A stretch of 11,876 nucleotides of DNA from an uncultured bacterium (GTDB lineage: Bacteria > Hydrogenedentota > Hydrogenedentia > Hydrogenedentales > SLHB01), in NCBI GenBank assembly GCA_937928585.1, contig CALEZK010000252.1:1-11876 (forward strand), in the 5' to 3' direction. A program made the translations under genes and the position numbers. The notes beneath the pieces were generated by a model. It worked only from the letters and a program-made list of their open reading frames with translations, ran no database searches and was not told the DNA's origin. This document shows positions 1 through 5,737 of this stretch, piece by piece; position 1 is the first letter of the stretch; each line of letters starts with the position of its first letter.

Positions 1-566
1 CAACAGATGCCCTGATCGTTGTCGATGGCCAACGCGACTTCTGTCCCGGCGGCGCGCTCCCTGTGAACGACGGTGACGCAATCGTCTCGGGCATCAACCT
101 CGTATCGCCACGGTTCACCCAGCGCATCTACACGCGCGACTGGCACCCCGCGAACCATTGCAGCTTTAGCGAATCGCCCGGATTTGTTGACCGAAGCTGG
201 CCCGCGCACTGCGTTGCAAAAACACAGGGCGCGGATTTTCATCCCGCGCTAATCGTTCCGCCCGATGCGCTCGTCGTCAGCAAGGGCACCGATCCTCTGC
301 GCGAGGCCTACAGCGGCTTCGACGGCACCACCCTGTCCGATACGCTGAAGGCGAGAGGCGTTCGCCGTATCTTCGTGTGCGGCCTCGCAACAGACTACTG
401 CGTGAAGGCTACCGCGCTCGACGCGGTAAAAAACGGATTCGAAACCTACTTGATTGAAGACCTCTGTCGCGGCGTCGACATTCCCCAGGGTTCCGCGAAA
501 GCCGCCGTCGACGCCTTGATAGTCGCCGGCGTGAAGCCATGCCTCTCGGGAGATATCCATGAATGA
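1..566 (+). CDS. pncA: Nicotinamidase (5' end missing)
   Basis: Hydrolyses nicotinamide to nicotinic acid and ammonia in the cytoplasm, the first step of NAD salvage through nicotinate. The reading frame is open from base 3, so the true start lies before the window; the GTG at 63 is internal because the conserved family N-terminus (ALIVVDGQRDFCPGGALPV) is encoded upstream of it. 187 residues are visible against about 200-215 in the family, so only a few codons are missing. The isochorismatase-fold catalytic triad is present: Asp in VVDGQRDF (codon 24-26), Lys in VSKGTD (codon 282-284) and the nucleophile Cys in ATDYCVKA (codon 399-401). Metal ligands fit DWHP..H and the later WPAHC. The usual VDVQNDF reads VDGQRDF here, a mild variation. 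The stop overlaps the start of the nicotinate phosphoribosyltransferase gene by 8 bp, which implies translational coupling in one salvage operon. Family assignment is secure. Confidence 0.95.
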   Translation, partial: TDALIVVDGQRDFCPGGALPVNDGDAIVSGINLVSPRFTQRIYTRDWHPANHCSFSESPGFVDRSWPAHCVAKTQGADFHPALIVPPDALVVSKGTDPLREAYSGFDGTTLSDTLKARGVRRIFVCGLATDYCVKATALDAVKNGFETYLIEDLCRGVDIPQGSAKAAVDALIVAGVKPCLSGDIHE

Positions 567-2019
567 CATCCATCCATGGCGCAAGCGCGAAGGCCTCGCG
601 CTGCTCACCGATTTCTACGAACTCACCATGATGGCCGGATATCTAAAGGAAAACCGCGCCGATTTCCGCGTATGTTTCGAATACTTCTTTCGTCATCTCC
701 CCCCGCACGCCGGCTTCGCCGTTGCCGCCGGCCTGGGACCCTTTCTCGACTATCTTGAACACCTCCGCTTCACACCTGATGACATCGCATACCTGCGCTC
801 GCTCAATGTCTTCGATGAATCCTTCCTCGAACACCTCGCGCGCTTCGTGCCCTCTTGCACCGTGCGCGCCGTACGCGAAGGCACGCTCGTTTTTCCGCAC
901 GAACCCGTCGTGCAAATCGAAGGCACCATCTTCGAAGCCCAACTGCTCGAAACCGCGCTCCTCAACATGCTCAATTTCCAGACCCTCATTGCAACAAAGG
1001 CCGCGCGCGTATGCCTCGCCGCCGACGGCGATCCCGTCATGGAATTCGGGTTGCGCCGCGCCCACGGGCCCGACGGCGGCCTCAGCGGTTCGCGCGCCGC
1101 GTACATCGGCGGCTGCACGTCCACGTCAAACGTGCTCGCCGGCAAGGTATACGGCATACCGGTCTCCGGCACGCACGCGCACAGTTGGGTCATGAGTTTC
1201 CCGAACGAACTCGACGCATTCCGCGCCTTCGCGCGCAACTATCCCGACCGCTGCGTGCTGTTGGTCGATACCTACGACACCATTCAAAGCGGCGTGCCCA
1301 ACGCAATACAGGTATTCCGCGAAATGCATGCGAACGGCAAACCCACCCGGCCCGGCATCCGGCTCGACAGCGGCGATCTCGCCAAGCTCAGCAAAATCGC
1401 CCACCGGTTGATGCGCGAAGCGGGTTTCGATGATCCGCTGATTGTCGGCTCGAACGATCTCGAAGAAGACCTCATCGCCGACCTCAAACGTCAGGGCGCA
1501 AAAATAAACGCCTGGGGCGTCGGCACCCACCTCATCACCTCCAGCGATTGCCCCGCGCTTAGCGGCGTATACAAACTCGTCGCGCTGGAAGACGAGGGCG
1601 CGTGGCAGCCCCGCATCAAGATTTCCTCCAACATCTCAAAAGCGACCAACCCAGGACGCAAACGTCTTGTGCGTTATTTCGATCAGAATGAGGTGCCCCT
1701 TGGCGACGTGCTGTTCGATTCCGAAGAACCCTATCCGGAAAACGGTGTTGTCCTTGGCCGCGACGCAACGCAACCGCATCGCGCCGTGCGCCTGAAGTCC
1801 GCGGCGCGCGCGGAATCGCTGTTGCAAACCGTGTTTGACGCGGGAAAACGCACCGATCCGCAACGCCCCATCGCCGAAATTCGCGCGCATTACCTTGCAC
1901 AACTCACCGCATTGCCGGAAGAATACAAGCGCCTGCGCAATCCGGAGTTTTACCGCGTAGCGCTATCCGAGAGAATCGGAACGCTGAAAGACGATCTGAT
2001 GCGAACGCCGGACCAATAG
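559..2019 (+). CDS. pncB: Nicotinate phosphoribosyltransferase
   Basis: Makes nicotinate mononucleotide from nicotinic acid and PRPP with ATP hydrolysis (Preiss-Handler pathway), consuming the product of the nicotinamidase encoded just upstream. The 486-residue length is normal for the longer bacterial/eukaryotic-like NAPRT class. Visible hallmarks in order: LLTDFYELTMMAGYL (residues 16-29), the segment EFGLRRAHGPDG (162-173), SGTHAHSWV (203-211) containing the His (about H208) that is phosphorylated in this family, VDTYDT (236-241), RLDSGDL (268-274), IVGSNDL (295-301) and WGVGTHL (319-325). The ATG at 559 lies inside the end of pncA (ATGAATGA overlap) and has a GGGAG Shine-Dalgarno about 6 nt upstream, so the start is well supported. 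The symbol follows the common bacterial name; a pncB2-type label would also fit. No truncation or frameshift is visible. Confidence 0.95.
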   Translation: MNDIHPWRKREGLALLTDFYELTMMAGYLKENRADFRVCFEYFFRHLPPHAGFAVAAGLGPFLDYLEHLRFTPDDIAYLRSLNVFDESFLEHLARFVPSCTVRAVREGTLVFPHEPVVQIEGTIFEAQLLETALLNMLNFQTLIATKAARVCLAADGDPVMEFGLRRAHGPDGGLSGSRAAYIGGCTSTSNVLAGKVYGIPVSGTHAHSWVMSFPNELDAFRAFARNYPDRCVLLVDTYDTIQSGVPNAIQVFREMHANGKPTRPGIRLDSGDLAKLSKIAHRLMREAGFDDPLIVGSNDLEEDLIADLKRQGAKINAWGVGTHLITSSDCPALSGVYKLVALEDEGAWQPRIKISSNISKATNPGRKRLVRYFDQNEVPLGDVLFDSEEPYPENGVVLGRDATQPHRAVRLKSAARAESLLQTVFDAGKRTDPQRPIAEIRAHYLAQLTALPEEYKRLRNPEFYRVALSERIGTLKDDLMRTPDQ

Positions 2020-2022
2020 CCC

Positions 2023-2130
2023 GGATTTTTCACACGTACGTGCGATAATTCTTATAACCAAAAGAAATGCAGCGGAATATGAAGAATTCGGAAGCAGGAT
2101 ACGATTACACTGTGTGCGTGTGAAAAATCC
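2023..2130. repeat. Structured element bounded by a perfect 14-bp inverted repeat
   Basis: GGATTTTTCACACG at 2023-2036 is exactly the reverse complement of the sequence at 2117-2130. Wobble and Watson-Crick pairs could extend the stem inward to about 2042/2111 in RNA. A second nested pair, AATTCTT (2047-2053) with AAGAATT (2082-2088), lies inside. The element starts 3 bp after the pncB stop. It could be a small non-autonomous (MITE-like) insertion, a regulatory dyad or a transcript-end structure. No clear target-site duplication flanks it, and there is no U-tract of the intrinsic-terminator type after the distal arm. Confidence 0.6.
2029..2058 (+). promoter_or_regulatory. Possible sigma70-like promoter for the sulfatase gene
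   Basis: TTCACA at 2029-2034 and TATAAC at 2053-2058 are separated by 18 bp and lie about 185 bp upstream of the sulfatase start. The -35 box overlaps the left arm of the 14-bp inverted repeat, so a protein binding the repeat could affect it. The match is modest and unaided by any other evidence; treat as a candidate only. Confidence 0.25.
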
Positions 2131-2160
2131 TCACCAGTGGACCTATGGGCATTCTCATGA

Positions 2161-2223
2161 GCATTTCTCACCGCGTGATGCACTCCAAACGGCAACGCAA
2201 AACCTGGATGCGGTGAGAAATGC
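2161..2223. repeat. Perfect 14-bp inverted repeat just upstream of the sulfatase Shine-Dalgarno
   Basis: GCATTTCTCACCGC at 2161-2174 is exactly the reverse complement of the sequence at 2210-2223, with a 35-nt loop. The distal arm ends 5 nt before the AGGAGG ribosome-binding site at 2229-2234. The core ATTTCTCAC resembles the ATTTTTCAC core of the inverted repeat at 2023-2130, so the two dyads may be diverged copies of one motif. In RNA it would form a leader hairpin directly 5' of the translation start; in DNA it could be an operator. Confidence 0.6.
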
Positions 2224-2241
2224 GGGATAGGAGGCACAACC

Positions 2242-3591
2242 ATGAACCGACGCCAATTCATGCAGGCCGCGGGGGCCGTTGCCCTGGGCGCCGCCAATGC
2301 CCGCGCCGCGCAGCCTTCAACGCCGCGAAACGTTGTCTTCTACATCACCGATGATCAGGGCATGGGCGATGCCGGGTGCTATGGCAACCCGCATGTGCGC
2401 ACACCGGGACTCGACGAGCTCGCGCGCGAAGGCGTTCGGTTCACCAACGCCTTCTGCACAACCCCAAGCTGCAGCCCAAGCCGTTCCGTATTGCTCACCG
2501 GCACGCACAACCACACCAACGGACAATACGGACTCGCCCACGCCGCGCACCATTTCTCGTCGTACGACGATGTGAAGAGTTTGCCCGTTACGCTTGGCAA
2601 GGCAGGATACCGAACGCTCGGCGCCGGAAAGTTTCACACGCTTCCGCAGTCCGCCTACGTTTTCCAAAACTACATTCAAAGGGCCGACCCGGAAGAAATG
2701 GCCGAACAATGCAGACCCTTCCTCGAAGCTAAGGATGAACGGCCCTTCTTTCTGTGTTTCTGTCCAGTCGAGCCGCATCGACCTTTTCACAGAAAGGGCG
2801 CAGCGCCCGTAGACCCCACCGCCATCGATGTGCATCCGCACCTGCCGGACATTCCCGAATGCAGACAGGAACTCGCCGAGTACTACGGCTCCATCGAACG
2901 CGCGGACATCGGATTGAAGAAGTTGATCGAAATGCTGAAGAAAAACGGACACTGGGAAAATACGCTCATCGTCTATCTCACCGACAACGGCATGCCTTGG
3001 CCCGGCGCGAAAACAACCCTGTACGAACCCGGCGTGAACCTTCCCTGCGTCGTCCGCGATCCGCGCAACCCGCGCAAAGGCTACACCTGCAACGCAATGG
3101 TCTCCTGGCTCGACATCATGCCAACCATACTGGAGTTTTGTGATCTCAATGAGCCCGCGTGCACAGGCCGATCGTTTCTAAACGCCATGCGCGAAGACGA
3201 TCCGCAAGGATGGGACGAAGTCTACTTCTCCCACTCTTTCCACGAAGTCACCATGTACTATCCCATGCGCGGCGTCCGCACCCGCACCCACAAACTCATC
3301 TTCAACATCGCACATGCATTGCCATTTCCATTCGCATCCGATCTATGGAAATCCAAGACGTGGCAAGCCGTCCTCGAACGCAACCTCACCCAATACGGCA
3401 AACGCAGCGTCGACGCATATATCAACCGCAGCCGCTTCGAGCTATACGATCTTGTGAACGATCCCCACGAAATCAAGAACCTCGCGGAAGACCCCGAACA
3501 CCAACAACTCCTGGCCGATCTGAAACAACGCATTAGGACCATGCAGGAAAAAACGAAGGATCCCTGGCTCCTGAAATGGGATCGAGAGTAA
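2242..3591 (+). CDS. Tat-exported sulfatase (formylglycine-dependent, type I)
   Basis: Arylsulfatase-family hydrolase expected to remove sulfate esters, probably from sulfated polysaccharides or glycans, outside the cytoplasm. The N-terminus MNRRQFMQAAGAVALGAANA carries a twin-arginine motif (R3-R4) and an Ala-rich core, with a likely signal peptidase site near ARA/AQ (residue 22-23). Sulfatase marks follow: metal-binding TDDQ (residues 36-39), the C-S-P-S-R maturation motif with Cys77 as the residue converted to formylglycine, GKFH (129-132), EPHR with H179, and YLTDNG (245-250) with D248/N249 as metal ligands and Lys257 nearby. The length, 449 aa, is typical. The Cys-type motif needs a maturation enzyme, and none is encoded in this window. 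AGGAGG at 2229-2234, 7 nt before the ATG, makes the start firm. The gene appears monocistronic. The specific substrate cannot be told from sequence. Confidence 0.93.
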   Translation: MNRRQFMQAAGAVALGAANARAAQPSTPRNVVFYITDDQGMGDAGCYGNPHVRTPGLDELAREGVRFTNAFCTTPSCSPSRSVLLTGTHNHTNGQYGLAHAAHHFSSYDDVKSLPVTLGKAGYRTLGAGKFHTLPQSAYVFQNYIQRADPEEMAEQCRPFLEAKDERPFFLCFCPVEPHRPFHRKGAAPVDPTAIDVHPHLPDIPECRQELAEYYGSIERADIGLKKLIEMLKKNGHWENTLIVYLTDNGMPWPGAKTTLYEPGVNLPCVVRDPRNPRKGYTCNAMVSWLDIMPTILEFCDLNEPACTGRSFLNAMREDDPQGWDEVYFSHSFHEVTMYYPMRGVRTRTHKLIFNIAHALPFPFASDLWKSKTWQAVLERNLTQYGKRSVDAYINRSRFELYDLVNDPHEIKNLAEDPEHQQLLADLKQRIRTMQEKTKDPWLLKWDRE

Positions 3592-3654
3592 CCAAACCAT
3601 CTGACGCCCCAAACTTGAAAACGAGTTCGTTCCCTTTCGTGCTCGTGCTATTAC

Positions 3655-3747
3655 TCGTGCGCGTAATCGTAACTCGTAATCGAACTTAGCATTCATCCCC
3701 CAAAGAAGGAGACACTTGCAAATTTCGATTACGAATTACGCATTACG
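3655..3747. repeat. AT-rich palindromic repeat, copy 1
   Basis: The left arm (3662-3684, beginning CGTAATCGTAACTCG) and the right arm (3724-3747, beginning TTCGATTACGAATTACG) are reverse complements except for one substitution and one extra base. They form a stem of about 23 bp around a 39-nt loop. Eighteen bases of the left arm (3664-3681) recur at 8550-8567 with 17 identities, and TCGTGCGC (3655-3662) also recurs there (8528-8535). Both copies sit shortly after the 3' end of a + strand gene, as expected of a dispersed intergenic palindrome family. Confidence 0.6.
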
Positions 3748-3807
3748 AATTAAGATTACGGGTTAGAGGGCCGGGAGTAAGGACTAGAGTTTTTGAGGGT
3801 GGAGCCA

Positions 3808-3844
3808 GGGGTCCGCGCCGGGGGTGACGGCGCGGACCCTGCTT
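3808..3844 (+). terminator. Terminator-like hairpin downstream of the sulfatase
   Basis: GGGGTCCGCGCC (3808-3819) pairs with GGCGCGGACCCT (3829-3840): 11 Watson-Crick pairs plus one G-U, 9-nt loop, followed by GCTTTT. This has the shape of an intrinsic terminator on the + strand, though the T-run is short and it lies about 215 bp after the sulfatase stop. Confidence 0.5.
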
Positions 3845-3846
3845 TT

Positions 3847-3885
3847 AAAAACGAGGGGGAAGAGGGTAGTGGGGGTCTCGTTTTT
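3847..3885. terminator. Second weak terminator-like dyad
   Basis: AAAAACGAG (3847-3855) is the exact reverse complement of CTCGTTTTT (3877-3885), with a G-rich 21-nt loop. A T-rich descending arm on either strand would suit a weak bidirectional terminator, but the stem is A/T-heavy. It immediately follows the stronger hairpin ending at 3844. Confidence 0.3.
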
Positions 3886-4085
3886 CTTGGCGCGGTTGGG
3901 CTGTGTTGGGGAAGAGAGGGGTTGCCTTCCGCGCCTTTTCACTTGGGTGATTCAACTCTTGGGGAGTCTGGCTCCGTATAATGAAATCACTTTCATGCGC
4001 ATTTTATTTCAACGACTTACGCGGGATCGTCGGCACCGCGGGGCCTTCTGGTTGTAAACAGCAACGCTGCAATGTGTTACAACAC

Positions 4086-4125
4086 AAAACGAGAAAAAGT
4101 CGCGCTCCGGCAACCGGAGCGCGAC
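4086..4125 (-). terminator. Intrinsic terminator of the prepilin unit
   Basis: GTCGCGCTCCGG (4099-4110) and CCGGAGCGCGAC (4114-4125) form a perfect 12-bp stem with a 3-nt loop. Read on the minus strand the stem is followed directly by TTTTTCTCGTTTTG, a classic U-tract. It lies 82 bp beyond the prepilin stop codon and closes the minus-strand unit. On the + strand no T-run follows, so termination is directional. Confidence 0.88.
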
Positions 4126-4207
4126 CTCTATATTTACAGTACAATCACGCAGGAGTCGCACCTGCGCCGTGGCGAATTATGCGTTCAGATTCGCCCGCTA
4201 ACCGCTT
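4126..4207 (-). other. Structured 3' tail with a tRNA T-arm-like hairpin
   Basis: Between the prepilin stop and its terminator the minus strand folds into two hairpins: GGCGAAT/ATTCGCC (7 bp, 11-nt loop, 4171-4195) and CGCAGG/CCTGCG (6 bp, 7-nt loop TGCGACT, 4148-4166). The second has the size and consensus of a tRNA T-arm except for G in place of the invariant second T. The sequence GCGGTTAGC before them resembles a D-loop. An 11-nt 'anticodon' loop, no matching acceptor 5' strand and no CCA rule out a functional tRNA. It may be a tRNA-derived relic or a 3' UTR structure. Confidence 0.4.
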
Positions 4208-5095
4208 CTAGTGCGCGTGCTCGTGCGACGCTTCGTGCAGGATCAGTCCACCTTCATTCACAGGGAATGGTGAGCCGAAGGAGCCGCCATAGCGGATGAA
4301 TTCAACATGACCATCGAGGTAAAGCACGTTACAACCGCCGGGCGCGTGGTTGAAGTGGGTTGCTTCATCGCCGATTTCATCCCAGAAAGTTGGCAGTGCC
4401 GATTGCGCCTGCGAACTGCGCGTTGGATCGTTGATGTCGGTGATGAAGAAACGTTCAATGCCTTCGCGCATGCGCGGAAACTCGGACATGCCGCCAACCG
4501 GCACCGGCAGTTCCCAATTCTGGTTCACGAGATCGATGTCGCCCGCTTCGATGCCTTCAACCAATTCTTCCAGCGCGAGTTCAAAGGTTGCGAGGTCGCC
4601 CGCGGCGGTGTATTCAGCGGCAAGGACGCCGGGTGAAACGGCCCAGGCCATGTAGACGTAAGGGTGTTCGGTGATTTCGCAGGGCTCAACAATGCCGTTG
4701 TTCGAGAAGCCGGCAACTTCCTCCCAATTGGAGGATTGCGTATCGCCCTCATCATACAACGCAAGTGCCGAGTTGCCGCTGGGCGAACTCGGGCAAACGA
4801 GTACATTCAAGTCAGTGAGGTACTCTGGGTAAACGTGGACCGCCTCGAACATCTGGTTCCACGGTTGGATTTCGTCTTCGCAGTTCAGCACTTTCTGCGA
4901 AGGCAACAGGCCGCCTTTGCTCTCTCCCGCGTACATTTTAAGGATAATGCCCATCTGTTTCAGGTTGTTTTGGCAGCTTGCCCTCCGCGCGGCTTCACGC
5001 GCGCGCGCCAGGGCCGGCAGCAGGATTGCCGCCAGGATTCCGATGATGGCAATGACAACAAGCAGTTCAATAAGGGTAAATCCACGACGTTTCAT
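4208..5095 (-). CDS. Prepilin-like protein (type II secretion pseudopilin, H-X-DG family)
   Basis: Secreted or surface pseudopilin-like protein of the kind expanded in Planctomycetes, Lentisphaerae and Hydrogenedentes. The start at 5095 (MKRRGFTLIE) is preferred over the in-frame ATG at 5155, because it places the basic leader directly before the prepilin peptidase site (G5/F6, Glu10 at +5) and has GGAG 10 nt upstream. The hydrophobic helix is residues 6-29, followed by the usual ARAREAARRASCQNNLKQMG segment. Near the C-terminus NHAPGGCNVLYLDGH matches the H-X9-DG motif of these proteins but with ten residues between H250 and D261. The 295-residue length is typical. Oddly, it ends with a His-rich tail (HEASHEHAH). 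It lies 106 bp downstream of a small exported His/Cys-rich protein on the same strand and ends at a strong terminator. Role (pilus, secretion or surface) is unknown. Confidence 0.9.
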   Translation of the reverse strand: MKRRGFTLIELLVVIAIIGILAAILLPALARAREAARRASCQNNLKQMGIILKMYAGESKGGLLPSQKVLNCEDEIQPWNQMFEAVHVYPEYLTDLNVLVCPSSPSGNSALALYDEGDTQSSNWEEVAGFSNNGIVEPCEITEHPYVYMAWAVSPGVLAAEYTAAGDLATFELALEELVEGIEAGDIDLVNQNWELPVPVGGMSEFPRMREGIERFFITDINDPTRSSQAQSALPTFWDEIGDEATHFNHAPGGCNVLYLDGHVEFIRYGGSFGSPFPVNEGGLILHEASHEHAH

Positions 5096-5110
5096 GGTTT
5101 GATCGCTCCG

Positions 5111-5204
5111 TAATTCGCAAATGATGGATGAATGCACACCCGCGTGATCCCACAAATCAGATCACCAGGCACAACGAGGATTCGAATGTTGGTTTTGCGA
5201 ATTA
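5111..5204 (-). promoter_or_regulatory. Nested inverted repeats upstream of the prepilin gene
   Basis: TAATTCGCAAA (5111-5121) and TTTGCGAATTA (5194-5204) are a perfect 11-bp inverted repeat; inside it GTGATC (5144-5149) pairs with GATCAC (5160-5165). On the minus strand the outer left arm contains the stop codon of the upstream small protein and the outer right arm ends 1 nt before the GGAG of the prepilin ribosome-binding site. It could be an operator dyad or a translation-controlling RNA structure; the 72-nt interval makes a chance match possible. Confidence 0.35.
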
Positions 5205-5555
5205 GAGGGCGGGCGGGCCGCGGCGGAAGTGCGGGAAGCAAGCCGCGTCCCGCGCGATGGGATCTTGACCGAGCGCAAGTTCAAAACGGGTTTCTTCCGC
5301 CTGAGGAACCGGAAGGACGCCGTTTGGCGTGACGAGGACCGGTGTACTCGAGAGTACGCAGAACGCGCACGAATGCTCTTCGGAATGGGAGGATTCTTTG
5401 GCAGGCGCCTCGCAGGAATGTTCCGCATGGGCCGACTGGAGCAGCAACAACGCTTCATGGCTATCCGCAATGGCGAGAAACGCGACAGCGGCAAGGGCCG
5501 CAACACGCAAGAAACGCCCGCGGAAAAGCGAAGTAAGTTGTACTGCAATACCCAT
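5202..5555 (-). CDS. Small exported His/Cys-rich protein, function unknown
   Basis: 117-residue protein not assigned to a family with confidence. A basic start (FRGRFLR) precedes a hydrophobic stretch at residues 18-31, so it is probably a signal peptide or membrane anchor. A cluster of potential metal ligands follows: SAHAEHSCEA (41-50), SSHSEEHSCAFC (56-66, ending CxxC) and a further Cys/His near FPHFRRGPP at the C-terminus. The layout recalls short periplasmic proteins with His/Cys clusters seen near metal-handling or secretion genes, but that is only resemblance. A sigma70-like promoter (5611-5639) drives the strand, which supports expression. The ribosome-binding site is weak (AGGTG about 14 nt upstream of ATG). 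It is divergent from hsp20 and lies upstream of the prepilin gene, with which it may be cotranscribed. Confidence 0.6.
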   Translation of the reverse strand: MGIAVQLTSLFRGRFLRVAALAAVAFLAIADSHEALLLLQSAHAEHSCEAPAKESSHSEEHSCAFCVLSSTPVLVTPNGVLPVPQAEETRFELALGQDPIARDAACFPHFRRGPPAL

Positions 5556-5610
5556 CGCGATACGGCACCTAGCGTCCGACTGGCAGACGCATTAAACCCG
5601 AGTTGGAACA

Positions 5611-5639
5611 AGAATAGGCCGAATCGCGTTATTAGTCAA
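5611..5639 (-). promoter_or_regulatory. Sigma70-like promoter for the small exported protein and prepilin unit
   Basis: On the minus strand TTGACT (5639-5634) and TATTCT (5616-5611) are separated by exactly 17 bp, matching the consensus at 5/6 and 4/6 positions. It points to the ATG at 5555, giving a leader of about 50 nt. It lies back to back with the hsp20 promoter. Confidence 0.6.
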
Positions 5640-5659
5640 GTGTAAGTTCCTCGGGGGAA

Positions 5660-5688
5660 TTGCCGCGGGCAAGGACCCGGCCTATACT
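5660..5688 (+). promoter_or_regulatory. Sigma70-like promoter of the hsp20-lon operon
   Basis: TTGCCG (5660-5665) and TATACT (5683-5688) with a 17-bp spacer, 4/6 and 5/6 to consensus. The -10 lies in a short palindrome (CCTATactATAGG). The predicted start near 5695 gives a leader of about 43 nt; GGTGG (5692-5696) and CCACC (5709-5713) in that region could pair in a short hairpin. No CIRCE element is visible. Confidence 0.6.
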
Positions 5689-5737
5689 ATAGGTGGCGCT
5701 TTTCCTAACCACCCGCTGCAATACCAAAGGTGCTCTT

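Larger units (their letters stand above)
3592..4098. other. Gene-poor spacer between the sulfatase and the minus-strand prepilin unit
   Basis: No convincing coding sequence is present on either strand. The short frames here lack family resemblance and ribosome-binding sites, and they run through repeats. The stretch contains, in order, an AT-rich palindromic repeat (3655-3747), a G-rich run on the + strand (about 3764-3930) with two terminator-like hairpins, an isolated TATAAT at 3977-3982 without a good -35 box, and a weak dyad GTTGTAA/TTACAAC (4051-4057/4077-4083). Confidence 0.7.

Noticed and set aside
2317..2952. A 211-codon minus-strand frame inside the sulfatase gene
   Set aside because: It is antisense to the conserved sulfatase motifs, with no ribosome-binding site and no family resemblance.
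3951..3982. A promoter using the perfect TATAAT at 3977-3982
   Set aside because: The nearest -35-like hexamer (TTCAAC at 3951) is 20 bp away, and nothing downstream looks like a gene or a stable RNA on the + strand.
4130..4211. A functional tRNA gene on the minus strand
   Set aside because: Only a T-arm-like hairpin fits. The candidate anticodon loop has 11 nt, the acceptor strands do not pair, CCA is absent and the 5' part overlaps the prepilin stop codon.
3793..4299. Short + strand frames of 62-77 codons in the spacer after the sulfatase gene
   Set aside because: They run through hairpins, repeats and the opposite-strand prepilin 3' end, have low-complexity or shadow-like translations and no ribosome-binding sites.
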